Below are positions 18,127-26,417 of a stretch of 46,371 nucleotides of DNA, in pieces. Positions within the stretch are counted from its first letter, which is position 1. Every line of letters begins with the position of its first letter. Source of the stretch: Bacteroidota bacterium. GTDB taxonomy: Bacteria > Bacteroidota > Ignavibacteria > Ignavibacteriales > Melioribacteraceae. A model generated the notes under the pieces. That model ran no database searches. It saw only the letters and a program-made list of their open reading frames with translations, and had not been told where the DNA came from. Location: assembly GCA_021820065.1 (NCBI GenBank), contig JAKAEE010000019.1, forward strand, positions 5,951 to 52,321, given 5' to 3'. A program made the translations under genes and the position numbers.

Positions 18127-18177
18127 TTATCTTTTCTGATAGTTAATTCAAAACAAGAAAACGCGCAAACCAAATTT

Positions 18178-19317
18178 TTACTTCACCGAGAACTTATAGA
18201 TTGTTGATTGTCTGTAAACTTGCCCTGGCTTAAGAACAACCGAAGGGAAATTTGGTTTGTTCGGGGAATCTGGAAAATGCTGCGCTTCTAAACACAATCC
18301 GGTTCTCTGCTGATACATAATGCCGTTCTTCCCCTTAACTTTACCATTAAGGAAATTTCCGGTATAAAATTGCACTCCGGGTTGATCCGTCCACATTTCA
18401 ATAAATCTTCCCGAAGAAGAATCGTACACGCTGGCAACTTTAGGAATTAATTCCTGATGCTTATTTAAAACAAAATTGTGATCGTAACCGCGGCCCAGTT
18501 TCAGTTGCTCATAATCATCATTGATGCGCGCACCGACTTTTATTGGCTTGCGGAAATCCATGGGAGTACCTTTCACATCTGCGAGCTCTCCTGTGGTGAT
18601 CAACCCTTTATCTACCGGGGTAAACTTATCCGCATCAATCCACAATTCTTCATCGAGAATTGTTTTGTTAGGATCGCCGGTTAAGTTAAAATATGAATGA
18701 TGAGTTGGATTCAGAATTGTTGTCTTATCGGTTGTCCCAGTGTAATTTATCTTCAGTTCATTCAGATTGGTCAACTGATAATTAACTGTCAGTTTCACTG
18801 TCCCGGGATAACCTTCTTCTCCATCTTTACTTACGTATGACAAAGTAATCGAGGGACCCAAATTTGATTCATCAGTCGCATCAACAGTCCACAGCTTTTT
18901 ATTAAATCCTTCTGTGCCGCCGTGAAGCTGATTCTCGCCGTTGTTGATTGACAGTTGATATTCTTTCCCGTCAAGTTTGAATTTCCCTTTGCCGATTCTG
19001 TTACCATATCTTCCGATAATCGCGCCGAAGTAAGATTTATCCGCGACATAGCCCTCAATGTTATCATAACCAAGAACGACGTCAGAAAATTTCCCGTTTC
19101 TATCCGGTACTTCCAAAGAAACGACGGTCGCTCCGTAATTAATAATTTTCGCTTTCACCCCGTTGGTGTTGCTTAAAGTATATTCATACACTTCTCTGCC
19201 GTCGGCAAGTTTTCCAAATAATTTCTTTTCTATCATCTGGGCTTCCACTTTTTTCGGTTGGCTAAAAAGAGTTGAAACAGTTGAAATGAGGAAAATGAAA
19301 ATGAATATACGCTTCAT
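18178..19317 (-). CDS. galM: Exported aldose 1-epimerase (galactose mutarotase)
   Basis: The frame is open to 19374, but the ATG at 19317 is chosen: AAGGAG lies seven bases upstream and the product starts MKRIFIFIFLISTVSTLFSQ, a Sec signal peptide, giving 379 aa. Family motifs are YGATVVSLEVPDRNG, GRYGNRIGKGKF, LHGG, NPTHHSYFNL (catalytic His about 206-207) and CLEAQHFPDSPN (catalytic Glu). The enzyme interconverts alpha and beta anomers of aldohexoses. The signal peptide places it outside the cytoplasm, unlike the usual intracellular GalM, so it likely acts on sugars released in the periplasm. It is 99 bp downstream of tkt on the same strand and probably shares the gnd-tkt transcript. It converges with the STAS gene across 51 bp with no obvious strong terminator. 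Confidence 0.95.
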   Translation of the reverse strand: MKRIFIFIFLISTVSTLFSQPKKVEAQMIEKKLFGKLADGREVYEYTLSNTNGVKAKIINYGATVVSLEVPDRNGKFSDVVLGYDNIEGYVADKSYFGAIIGRYGNRIGKGKFKLDGKEYQLSINNGENQLHGGTEGFNKKLWTVDATDESNLGPSITLSYVSKDGEEGYPGTVKLTVNYQLTNLNELKINYTGTTDKTTILNPTHHSYFNLTGDPNKTILDEELWIDADKFTPVDKGLITTGELADVKGTPMDFRKPIKVGARINDDYEQLKLGRGYDHNFVLNKHQELIPKVASVYDSSSGRFIEMWTDQPGVQFYTGNFLNGKVKGKNGIMYQQRTGLCLEAQHFPDSPNKPNFPSVVLKPGQVYRQSTIYKFSVK

Positions 19318-19348
19318 GTGCAAACTCCTTCCTGATGTTGCGAAACTT

Positions 19349-19366
19349 CGTAGAGCGGTTTCTACG
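19349..19366. repeat. Small hairpin in the tkt-galM gap
   Basis: CGTAGA-GCGGTT-TCTACG has a perfect 6-bp stem and lies 31 bp upstream of the galM ATG. No U-run follows on the minus strand, so it may tune galM translation or mRNA processing rather than terminate. Confidence 0.35.
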
Positions 19367-19416
19367 TACGACAATTTTATTGCCTAGTTAAATTTAATGA
19401 AAATCAGAATTAGCGG

Positions 19417-21420
19417 TCAAAGCCAATTCTTAATTTTATCTGCAACTTGCGCTCCGGTGAACCCGAATTTTTCTGCCAACGTTTGGTACGGTGCGGAAGC
19501 TCCGAATCGTGTCATTCCAATAGTTAACAGTTTACTTCTGAAAAGATCACCCCAACCGGTCATTGATGCAGCTTCAACAACTGCAACCGGCACACCTTGC
19601 GGCACAATACTGTTTTTGTATTCGTCGCTTTGTTTCTCAAAAATTTCTCTTGAAAGAATTGACACAACCCGAACAGAATATTTTTCTTCAAGAAGCTTTT
19701 GCGCTTCAACTGCAACGGGAATTTCGGAACCAGTTGCGGCAATTACTAGATCGAGTTCCTTTCCCTTTTCTTTTGTTAAAACGTATCCGCCTTTCAACAT
19801 GTCACTTGGCTTAAATTCCGACTCGCGCGGAACAGAATTAATTTTCTGCCGCGTTAGTATCAACGCAACCGGCCCGCCTTTATGTGTCAACGCAAAATAC
19901 CAAGCGGCTGCTGTTTCCATTCCGTCGAAAGGTCTTAACACAGTCACGTCAGGAATTGCACGAAGAACTGCAAGGTGTTCAATTGGTTCGTGTGTCGGTC
20001 CGTCTTCACCTACAAAAATGCTATCGTGCGTGAAAACATACATGACCGGCAATTGCATAAGTGATGCCAAGCGAATAACCGGGCGCATGTAATCTGAAAA
20101 AACCAAAAAAGTTGAGCCGAATGCTTTCAACCCGCCATATAACGTAAGGCCGTTCAGAATTGAGCCCATCGCGTGTTCCCGGATTCCGAAATGAAAATTT
20201 CTTCCGCCAAATTTTCCGGGGGCGATTGCATCATATGCTTTCATGTATGTGCTGGTGGAAGGCGCAAGGTCGGCAGAACCGCCTACAAAGTTTGGAACAA
20301 GCTCGCCAATTCTTTGAATAACTTTGCTTGAAAGAACTCTTGTTGCATTGGCTTCTTTTGGTGCGGCTGCTAATAATTCTTCAAACAAGTTTTCAGGTAG
20401 CCAGCCCGTTTCATATTTGTTGTAGAGTTCGGCTTGCTCAGGATTTTCCTTTTTCCATGTACCGAATTCATTCATCCATGAATTGTATGCAGCGATCATG
20501 GATTGCTTTCTTGCTGCGAATAATTCTTTCACTTCATCCGGCACATAAAATTCCTTATCAACCGGCAACCCTAAATTTTTCTTTGTCTCTATCAACTCTT
20601 CTGCACCAAGCGGTGAACCGTGTACTTCCGGCGTGTCTACCTTGTGCGGACTGCCGTAACCAATGTGCGATTTGCTGATGATGATTGTCGGTTTCTCAGT
20701 TTCTGCTTGTGCCAGTCTGATCGCTTTACGTATTCCATCATGATCATATGCATCGACATGGAGAGCTTGCCATCCGTAAGCTTCAAATCTTTTCTCAATG
20801 TTTTCCGAAAAAGTAATTTCTGTTTTCCCCTCTATGGTGATGCTGTTGTCGTCGTAGAAATAAATTATGTTGCCAAGTTTCAAATGCCCGGCAATCGATC
20901 CGGCTTCGTGAGAAATTCCTTCCATCAAATCGCCATCGCTTACAATTCCATAGATGAAATGATTACCAAACAACTTGTGCTTTTCATTGTTAAATCTAGC
21001 AGCCATCATTTTCGCGGCTATCGCCATTCCAACACCATTCGCAAAACCTTGACCGAGAGGACCGGTTGTTGTTTCAACGCCCGGCAAATGTCCATACTCC
21101 GGATGACCTGGCGTTCTGCTTCCCCACTGTCTGAATGATTTGAGATCATCAAGAGTAACAGCGTAACCGCTCACGTGCAGCAATGAATAAAGAAGCATCG
21201 AACCGTGTCCGGCAGACAAAACAAAACGATCGCGGTTTGCCCATTTCGGTTCATCGGGATTATGTTTAAGAAACTCGCTCCATAAAATTGTGGCAACATC
21301 TGCCATTCCCATCGGCATTCCGGGGTGACCGGAATTTGCTTTCTGAACTCCTTCGGCTGCAAGAATTCGGATCGTATTGGCAGCTAATTTCTTTATGTCG
21401 GTTTGAGAATTATTGTTCAT
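19417..21420 (-). CDS. tkt: Transketolase
   Basis: 667 aa, full length. It has the thiamine-diphosphate and substrate motifs of the family: SGHPGMPMGMADVA near the N-terminus, the GDLMEGISHEA and YFYDDNSITIEG diphosphate-binding region, and the central GSADLAPSTSTYMK and REHAMGSILNG segments, with VFTHDSIFVGEDGPTHEP in the pyrimidine domain. It moves two-carbon units between sugar phosphates in the non-oxidative pentose phosphate pathway in the cytoplasm. The start has AAGGTG about seven bases upstream. It follows gnd by 26 bp, so the two are almost certainly cotranscribed. Confidence 0.98.
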   Translation of the reverse strand: MNNNSQTDIKKLAANTIRILAAEGVQKANSGHPGMPMGMADVATILWSEFLKHNPDEPKWANRDRFVLSAGHGSMLLYSLLHVSGYAVTLDDLKSFRQWGSRTPGHPEYGHLPGVETTTGPLGQGFANGVGMAIAAKMMAARFNNEKHKLFGNHFIYGIVSDGDLMEGISHEAGSIAGHLKLGNIIYFYDDNSITIEGKTEITFSENIEKRFEAYGWQALHVDAYDHDGIRKAIRLAQAETEKPTIIISKSHIGYGSPHKVDTPEVHGSPLGAEELIETKKNLGLPVDKEFYVPDEVKELFAARKQSMIAAYNSWMNEFGTWKKENPEQAELYNKYETGWLPENLFEELLAAAPKEANATRVLSSKVIQRIGELVPNFVGGSADLAPSTSTYMKAYDAIAPGKFGGRNFHFGIREHAMGSILNGLTLYGGLKAFGSTFLVFSDYMRPVIRLASLMQLPVMYVFTHDSIFVGEDGPTHEPIEHLAVLRAIPDVTVLRPFDGMETAAAWYFALTHKGGPVALILTRQKINSVPRESEFKPSDMLKGGYVLTKEKGKELDLVIAATGSEIPVAVEAQKLLEEKYSVRVVSILSREIFEKQSDEYKNSIVPQGVPVAVVEAASMTGWGDLFRSKLLTIGMTRFGASAPYQTLAEKFGFTGAQVADKIKNWL

Positions 21421-21446
21421 CTATTACACCTTGTATTTTCTAAATA

Positions 21447-22916
21447 TTAAACGTTATAAGTTGTTGATGCAGTTGATCCGCCGTGACCGGTCCAGTTAGT
21501 ATGAAAAAACTCTCCACGTGGTTTGTCAACGCGCTCGTACGTATGCGCACCAAAATAATCACGCTGAGCTTGAAGAAGATTTGCTGGTAATCTTCCATTT
21601 CGGAAACCATCAAAATAATTCAACGCGGTTGAGAGAGCCGGAATCCAAATTCCATTCATCACAGCGGCAGAAATTACTCTTCTCCATGAATCTTGCGACG
21701 CTTCAATTTTTTCTTTGAAGAAAGGATCGAGAAGCAAGTTTGATAAATTAGGATTTTTATCGAATGCTTCTTTAATCTTTCCGAGGAATGCCGAACGAAT
21801 TATACAACCGCCGCGCCACATCAGCGCGATTCCACCATTGTTCAAGGTCCAACCGTTTTCTTTTGCGGCGTACTTCATCAATACGTAACCTTGTGCGTAC
21901 GAAACAAGTTTGGACGCATATAAAGCATTTTTCAAATCTTCGATAAATTGTTTTTTGTCGCCGTCAAATTTCGGTCTCGGTCCGGTTAGAATTTTTGATG
22001 CTTCCACTCTTTCATCCTTTGCCGCAGAGAGAGTTCTTCCGTAGACAGCTTCACCAATCAATGTAAGTGGCGCACCAAAATCGAGCGATGCGAGTACAGT
22101 CCATTTGCCGGTTCCTTTTTGTCCGGCTGTATCAAGAATTTTTTCGACGAGTGGTTTTCCATCTTCATCTTTATAAGCAAGAATGTCTCTTGTAATTTCA
22201 ATCAAGTAGCTGTCTAACTCTCCTTCATTCCAATTCTTAAATACGTCGTGCATCTCATCGTAGCTCATTCCAAGTAGATCTTTCATGATTTGATATGCTT
22301 CGCAGATAAGCTGCATATCGCCGTACTCAATTCCGTTGTGAACCATTTTTACAAAATGACCGGCGCCGTTTTCACCAACCCAATCGCAACATGGAGTTCC
22401 GTCTTCAACCTTAGCAGCGATTGACTGAAATATAGGTTTAACAAACGGCCATGCAGCGGTTGAACCGCCGGGCATGATTGAGGGACCTTTCAACGCGCCT
22501 TCTTCCCCGCCCGATACTCCGGTACCGATAAACAGAAATCCTTTCTCTTCCAAATACTTCGTTCTTCTAATTGAATCTGGATAGTGCGAGTTACCGCCAT
22601 CTATTATTATGTCACCTTCATCCAAATGTGGAATTAACTGTTCGATAAAATCATCAACAGCTTGTCCGGCTTTTACCATCATCATAATTTTTCGAGGTGA
22701 TTTGAGACTAGCAACCAATTCTTCTATTGAATGTGTACCAATGATTTTTTTCCCTTTGCCTCGACCGTTTACAAATTTTTCAACCTTATCAACTGTTCTA
22801 TTATAAACCGCTACAGTAAAGCCGTGATTTTCCATATTCAAAACTAAGTTCTCACCCATCACAGCAAGTCCAACCAATCCGATATCTGCTTTAGATAACA
22901 AACTATCATTACTCAT
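21447..22916 (-). CDS. gnd: 6-phosphogluconate dehydrogenase (decarboxylating)
   Basis: 489 aa, the length of the long (NADP-dependent type) family. It has the nucleotide-binding start GLVGLAVMGENLVLNMENHG, GGNSHYPDS, the catalytic KMVHNGIEYGDMQLICEAY helix (catalytic Lys and substrate-binding His/Asn), QKGTGKWT, and the C-terminal tail WTGHGGSTASTTYNV. It converts 6-phosphogluconate to ribulose 5-phosphate, making CO2 and NAD(P)H. It is the first gene of a gnd-tkt-galM group, with AAGGAG eight bases before its ATG and a long leader containing two TAACTTTG boxes. Confidence 0.98.
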   Translation of the reverse strand: MSNDSLLSKADIGLVGLAVMGENLVLNMENHGFTVAVYNRTVDKVEKFVNGRGKGKKIIGTHSIEELVASLKSPRKIMMMVKAGQAVDDFIEQLIPHLDEGDIIIDGGNSHYPDSIRRTKYLEEKGFLFIGTGVSGGEEGALKGPSIMPGGSTAAWPFVKPIFQSIAAKVEDGTPCCDWVGENGAGHFVKMVHNGIEYGDMQLICEAYQIMKDLLGMSYDEMHDVFKNWNEGELDSYLIEITRDILAYKDEDGKPLVEKILDTAGQKGTGKWTVLASLDFGAPLTLIGEAVYGRTLSAAKDERVEASKILTGPRPKFDGDKKQFIEDLKNALYASKLVSYAQGYVLMKYAAKENGWTLNNGGIALMWRGGCIIRSAFLGKIKEAFDKNPNLSNLLLDPFFKEKIEASQDSWRRVISAAVMNGIWIPALSTALNYFDGFRNGRLPANLLQAQRDYFGAHTYERVDKPRGEFFHTNWTGHGGSTASTTYNV

Positions 22917-22967
22917 TGCGTTACTCCTTGTTCAATTCAATTTTATTACTTGTTAGAAATGTACTCG

Positions 22968-22975
22968 CAAAGTTA
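22968..22975 (-). promoter_or_regulatory. Possible -7 promoter box for gnd (proximal copy)
   Basis: TAACTTTG on the minus strand matches TAnnTTTG and lies about 50 bp upstream of the gnd start. No clear TTG is seen at the -33 position. An identical octamer occurs 101 bp further upstream. Confidence 0.3.
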
Positions 22976-23060
22976 ATATTTTCTTTTTCTTTTTGCGTAA
23001 AGAGTAATGGATAATTCGTAATCTTGCCGCAAGAAATATAGATACGGATGACCAGTTGTA

Positions 23061-23086
23061 TAAAGTAACAAAGTTAATTTACTTTA
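23061..23086 (-). promoter_or_regulatory. TAACTTTG box inside an inverted repeat upstream of gnd (distal copy)
   Basis: TAAAGTAA (23061-23068) and TTACTTTA (23079-23086) form perfect 8-bp arms around the second TAACTTTG box (23076-23069). A -7 element held between operator-like arms could be a repressor-controlled promoter. The alternative is a hairpin at the end of the upstream glycosyltransferase transcript, but there is no U-run. Confidence 0.3.
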
Positions 23087-23139
23087 AATGTGCTTCCGAT
23101 TGGAGGGAGTTAGGTTAACAAGTTTCAGCAAATCTAGAA

Positions 23140-26100
23140 CTAATTAACTGTAACATGGTCTGCATGATATCCAAGCAGTTCGTTCACCTTCGCCAAAGAC
23201 GAAACAGCAGCCAAATTATTTAAATCATTTTTTAGAGCCCACTCAAACATAATTTTCGCATTATCGTACATCTCTTGCGCGAAGAAAACCTCGCCAAGTC
23301 CGGCACACGCAGAGGAAGAAGTCGGCACCATGCCCAGTTCATTTTCAAAACATGTTTTAGCTTTTTCTATGTCGCCAACAATCAATGCAATGTTCCCGGT
23401 CATATTTAGTAACTCACTTTCATGAATTAACCCAGCGCTTTGAGTGGAATCTTTATAATTCTTCATTGCTTCGAGCAGATATTCAAGGGCAAGAGAAAAT
23501 TCTTTATCGTCAATTGCAACCCGTGCTCTTTCAAAACTCTGCACGAAAGAATCCTTGTTGATAGGAAAAATTATTTGATGCGGTTTAATCTCTTTATTGT
23601 GAAGCCATAGTTCGTCGGGGGTGACTCCCCACTTCTCAACAAATTTATTTTTATTGATAGTGAGCTGTTCTCCATATTTTTGTTCGCCGTTGGCTTTGAA
23701 ACTCTTTGAACCGTAGTGATGAATAAAAACATTTTTGGCAATCACGGTTTTGAAACCGGCTAATTGAGCGCGTAAACAGTAATCGTCATCCTCATAATTC
23801 CCCGGTGAAAATCTTTCGTCTAGTCCGCCCATCTCTTCGATAACCCCTTTCTTAATTAGTGTACATAAAAATGCAATGCGAGGAAAGAATAGTTTTTCAT
23901 TTTGATTTTTGGCAGAGATGGAAGAAGCATACTCATGCATTTCATCGAGAGAGGTGTACTTTGCATCTTTATCAATCTGCACACCGCTAACGATATTACT
24001 GATGGGTCCTACCATTCCTATTTTTTGATCAGAACCTGCCGATTCAATCATCTTCTCAAGCCATTGATCGGTAAATACAATATCGTTATTTGCAATAACG
24101 ATATATTCACCTCTGCTCAGCAAGATCCCCTGGTTCACTGCAGCGGGGAATCCCTTGTTCTCATTGTTCAAAACTATTTTTATGTTCTCATGCTTCTTAC
24201 CGAGGCCGTCTAGATAACTTTGGGTTCCATCTGTACTGCAATTATCAATCACGATTAATTCATAGTCACCAGTGGTATATTTCTGGAGTGAGTCGACAAA
24301 TTCTTTCGTAAAGTTAAGAGCATTATAGGTCAATGTTATGATCGAAACCTTGGGTTTCTTTTCTTCATTCAACTCACGATTCACGCTCACCAACTTTTTC
24401 AGATGCTTGCCGTTTTTTCCATTAAGAAGTCCGAGACGCACTTCTAAATTGTTAATAAGAGGATCATCCGGTGCATACTTTTTCAAATCCTCCAGCAGTT
24501 TGCCTGCTTCTTCATACCTCGAGGATTCAATCATAGCAGATAAAGTTTTTTTATTGGCTTCAATCAATTGTGTTAGGGCGAAGGACAGATTGTTATTAAC
24601 AGCTACTTCATTTTCTCTCTTCATCCCTGCAAACTGTGCAATTTCATTTTTCCATTTTGTATAGAACTTAACCGCCGCGCTTCCGCTCATTTTATAACGC
24701 AATGCTTCATCCGGAGTCGATTTACCTTCGAAGTGAATTACAACAGATTTCGGTTCATAATAAATTTTCTTCCCAGCTTGTAAAATTTTAAAACATAAAT
24801 CCAGATCCTCGAAGTACATAACATACTCTTCTTCAAATCCATGAACTGATTTGAATAGATCGGAAGAAATGAATAAACATGCGCCTGTAACCGATTCTAC
24901 AAACCCCGGCTGATTAACAAGCGGATCATCTTCCTTTAACCCCAAGTATCGATGTACCGGCCAGAGCGGATATTCAGGATGAACATTTAATAAGTATTCA
25001 ACACCGCTATGCTGAATTGTTCTATCCGGATATAAAAGTTTTGAACCGACTATCCCTATGCTCTCATCCATCACTAATCTGTTAATGCCATACGAAAGCC
25101 AATTATCCTGCACCACGGTATCGTTGTTGAGAAATACAAGAACTTTACCTTCAGCTGCAGCAGCGCCTGCATTGCAAGCTCCCGCAAATCCTTTATTCGT
25201 TTTATTGTTCACAACTTTTAGATCGTGATATTCTTCGCACGCCGAGGTTAAAAACTTTTCAGTTTCATCTGAGCTTGCATTGTTGACAACAATAACCTCA
25301 AAGTCATCCCTGCCATTATTAACAGAATAAATTGTTTCCAAACATTTCTGTGTGAACTCAACTTTATTATAAACTGGAATAATAACAGATGCGGAATAGG
25401 AGTTGTGGTGTTTCTCTTTTGAAGTAATTATTGAGTAATCTTTTTCTTCACCCGAAACGGTTGTTTCCGTTTGCGGCTTACGCGCAATGAATCTTATTTC
25501 TTCTCCATTACCATTCAATTCCACCTTGCTTATGATGTCGGAATAGATTCCTTCCACCGCCGGGCGGTAATACTTTTTAATTGTATCTGCGATCTGAGTA
25601 CGGTTGTAATCTCCAGAGGCGGTATACAATCTCTCAATTATGAATCCGGCATTTTCCAAATGCTTTCTTAGTGTAGCTGGAGAGTAGTGCACATAATGAT
25701 AGAATGGATCGAGCCATTCCCATCCTTCTCCCATAAAGAATGAACAGATCGATTCAATGTTGGGCACAATCCCGCAGAATAATCCTCCCGGTTGAAGTAG
25801 CTCATAAATTTTTTCAAGCGCTAGTTTTGGTTCCGGCAGGTGTTCAAGAACGTGATTCAAAGTAACTACTTTAAAAGATTCTTTCTCAAGAGGCGTGTCA
25901 AGAAACTGTTCGCTTGATGCTTCTATCTTCAACTTTGTTTTGGCAAACTCCACACCTTTCTTTGTTATTTCGATTCCGCGCGGAACAAAACCGTAAGAGC
26001 GCGCATTATCTAGAAATGCTCCCCATCCGCAGCCGATATCCAAAATCTTCCCTTCCGGTTTTGTGTACTTCATTATTTCTTTAATCCAGTAATCTCTTCT

Positions 26101-26388
26101 GAGCAGACTATTTTTTATCTCGGTCTGATTCTTCGGTAAAAACATTTGGGGCGCATCTGTATTGTAAGATTGGTAAAGCTGTTCCATCGCCTTTTTGTTG
26201 AGCCGTGTTCTTAAATAGACCGTTCCGCAGTTTCCGCATTTAACAATGTCTGCGGATCTTCTATAAGCGTCCGCCCTGCTGCTTTCGCAGTAAGGGCATT
26301 GAATCATTTCATAGTTCTCCTGCACCGTTTTAATTTTTTCATTGTTTTCAGCCGGTTTGGAATTTTCTTTATTCATTACATCATCCAT
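23140..26388 (-). CDS. Methyltransferase / tandem GT2 glycosyltransferase / TPR fusion
   Basis: 1082 aa. Parts in order: a zinc-ribbon-like pair (C31-x2-C34, C51-x2-C54), a class I SAM methyltransferase domain (motif ILDIGCGWGAFL about 116-127, then LNHVLEHLPEP), a first family-2 glycosyltransferase (SVIIPVYNK about 335, VVNNASSDET, FLNNDTVV, YFEDLDLCFK), a linker helix region, a second family-2 glycosyltransferase (VSIITLTYNALNFT about 685, VIDNCSTDGT, NNDIVF, YEDDDYCLRAQLAG), and C-terminal TPR-like helices (about 985-1075). No signal peptide or membrane helix, so cytoplasmic. It follows the 1557-aa multi-domain protein by 29 bp, and the pair lies next to the flagellar filament genes. Acceptor and sugar are unknown; flagellin or another surface glycan is an inference. 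A second in-frame ATG lies four codons in. Confidence 0.9.
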   Translation of the reverse strand: MDDVMNKENSKPAENNEKIKTVQENYEMIQCPYCESSRADAYRRSADIVKCGNCGTVYLRTRLNKKAMEQLYQSYNTDAPQMFLPKNQTEIKNSLLRRDYWIKEIMKYTKPEGKILDIGCGWGAFLDNARSYGFVPRGIEITKKGVEFAKTKLKIEASSEQFLDTPLEKESFKVVTLNHVLEHLPEPKLALEKIYELLQPGGLFCGIVPNIESICSFFMGEGWEWLDPFYHYVHYSPATLRKHLENAGFIIERLYTASGDYNRTQIADTIKKYYRPAVEGIYSDIISKVELNGNGEEIRFIARKPQTETTVSGEEKDYSIITSKEKHHNSYSASVIIPVYNKVEFTQKCLETIYSVNNGRDDFEVIVVNNASSDETEKFLTSACEEYHDLKVVNNKTNKGFAGACNAGAAAAEGKVLVFLNNDTVVQDNWLSYGINRLVMDESIGIVGSKLLYPDRTIQHSGVEYLLNVHPEYPLWPVHRYLGLKEDDPLVNQPGFVESVTGACLFISSDLFKSVHGFEEEYVMYFEDLDLCFKILQAGKKIYYEPKSVVIHFEGKSTPDEALRYKMSGSAAVKFYTKWKNEIAQFAGMKRENEVAVNNNLSFALTQLIEANKKTLSAMIESSRYEEAGKLLEDLKKYAPDDPLINNLEVRLGLLNGKNGKHLKKLVSVNRELNEEKKPKVSIITLTYNALNFTKEFVDSLQKYTTGDYELIVIDNCSTDGTQSYLDGLGKKHENIKIVLNNENKGFPAAVNQGILLSRGEYIVIANNDIVFTDQWLEKMIESAGSDQKIGMVGPISNIVSGVQIDKDAKYTSLDEMHEYASSISAKNQNEKLFFPRIAFLCTLIKKGVIEEMGGLDERFSPGNYEDDDYCLRAQLAGFKTVIAKNVFIHHYGSKSFKANGEQKYGEQLTINKNKFVEKWGVTPDELWLHNKEIKPHQIIFPINKDSFVQSFERARVAIDDKEFSLALEYLLEAMKNYKDSTQSAGLIHESELLNMTGNIALIVGDIEKAKTCFENELGMVPTSSSACAGLGEVFFAQEMYDNAKIMFEWALKNDLNNLAAVSSLAKVNELLGYHADHVTVN

Positions 26389-26417
26389 TCTTTTAGTTGA
26401 ACAGCCGTTAAATGTTC

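Noticed and set aside
19397..20092. 231-residue open frame on the + strand opposite tkt
   Set aside because: It is fully antisense to the conserved transketolase gene, has no family-like sequence, and no ribosome site stands out; long antisense frames are expected opposite conserved codons.
20620..21138. 172-residue open frame on the + strand opposite tkt
   Set aside because: Antisense to conserved transketolase motifs, with composition typical of a shadow frame.
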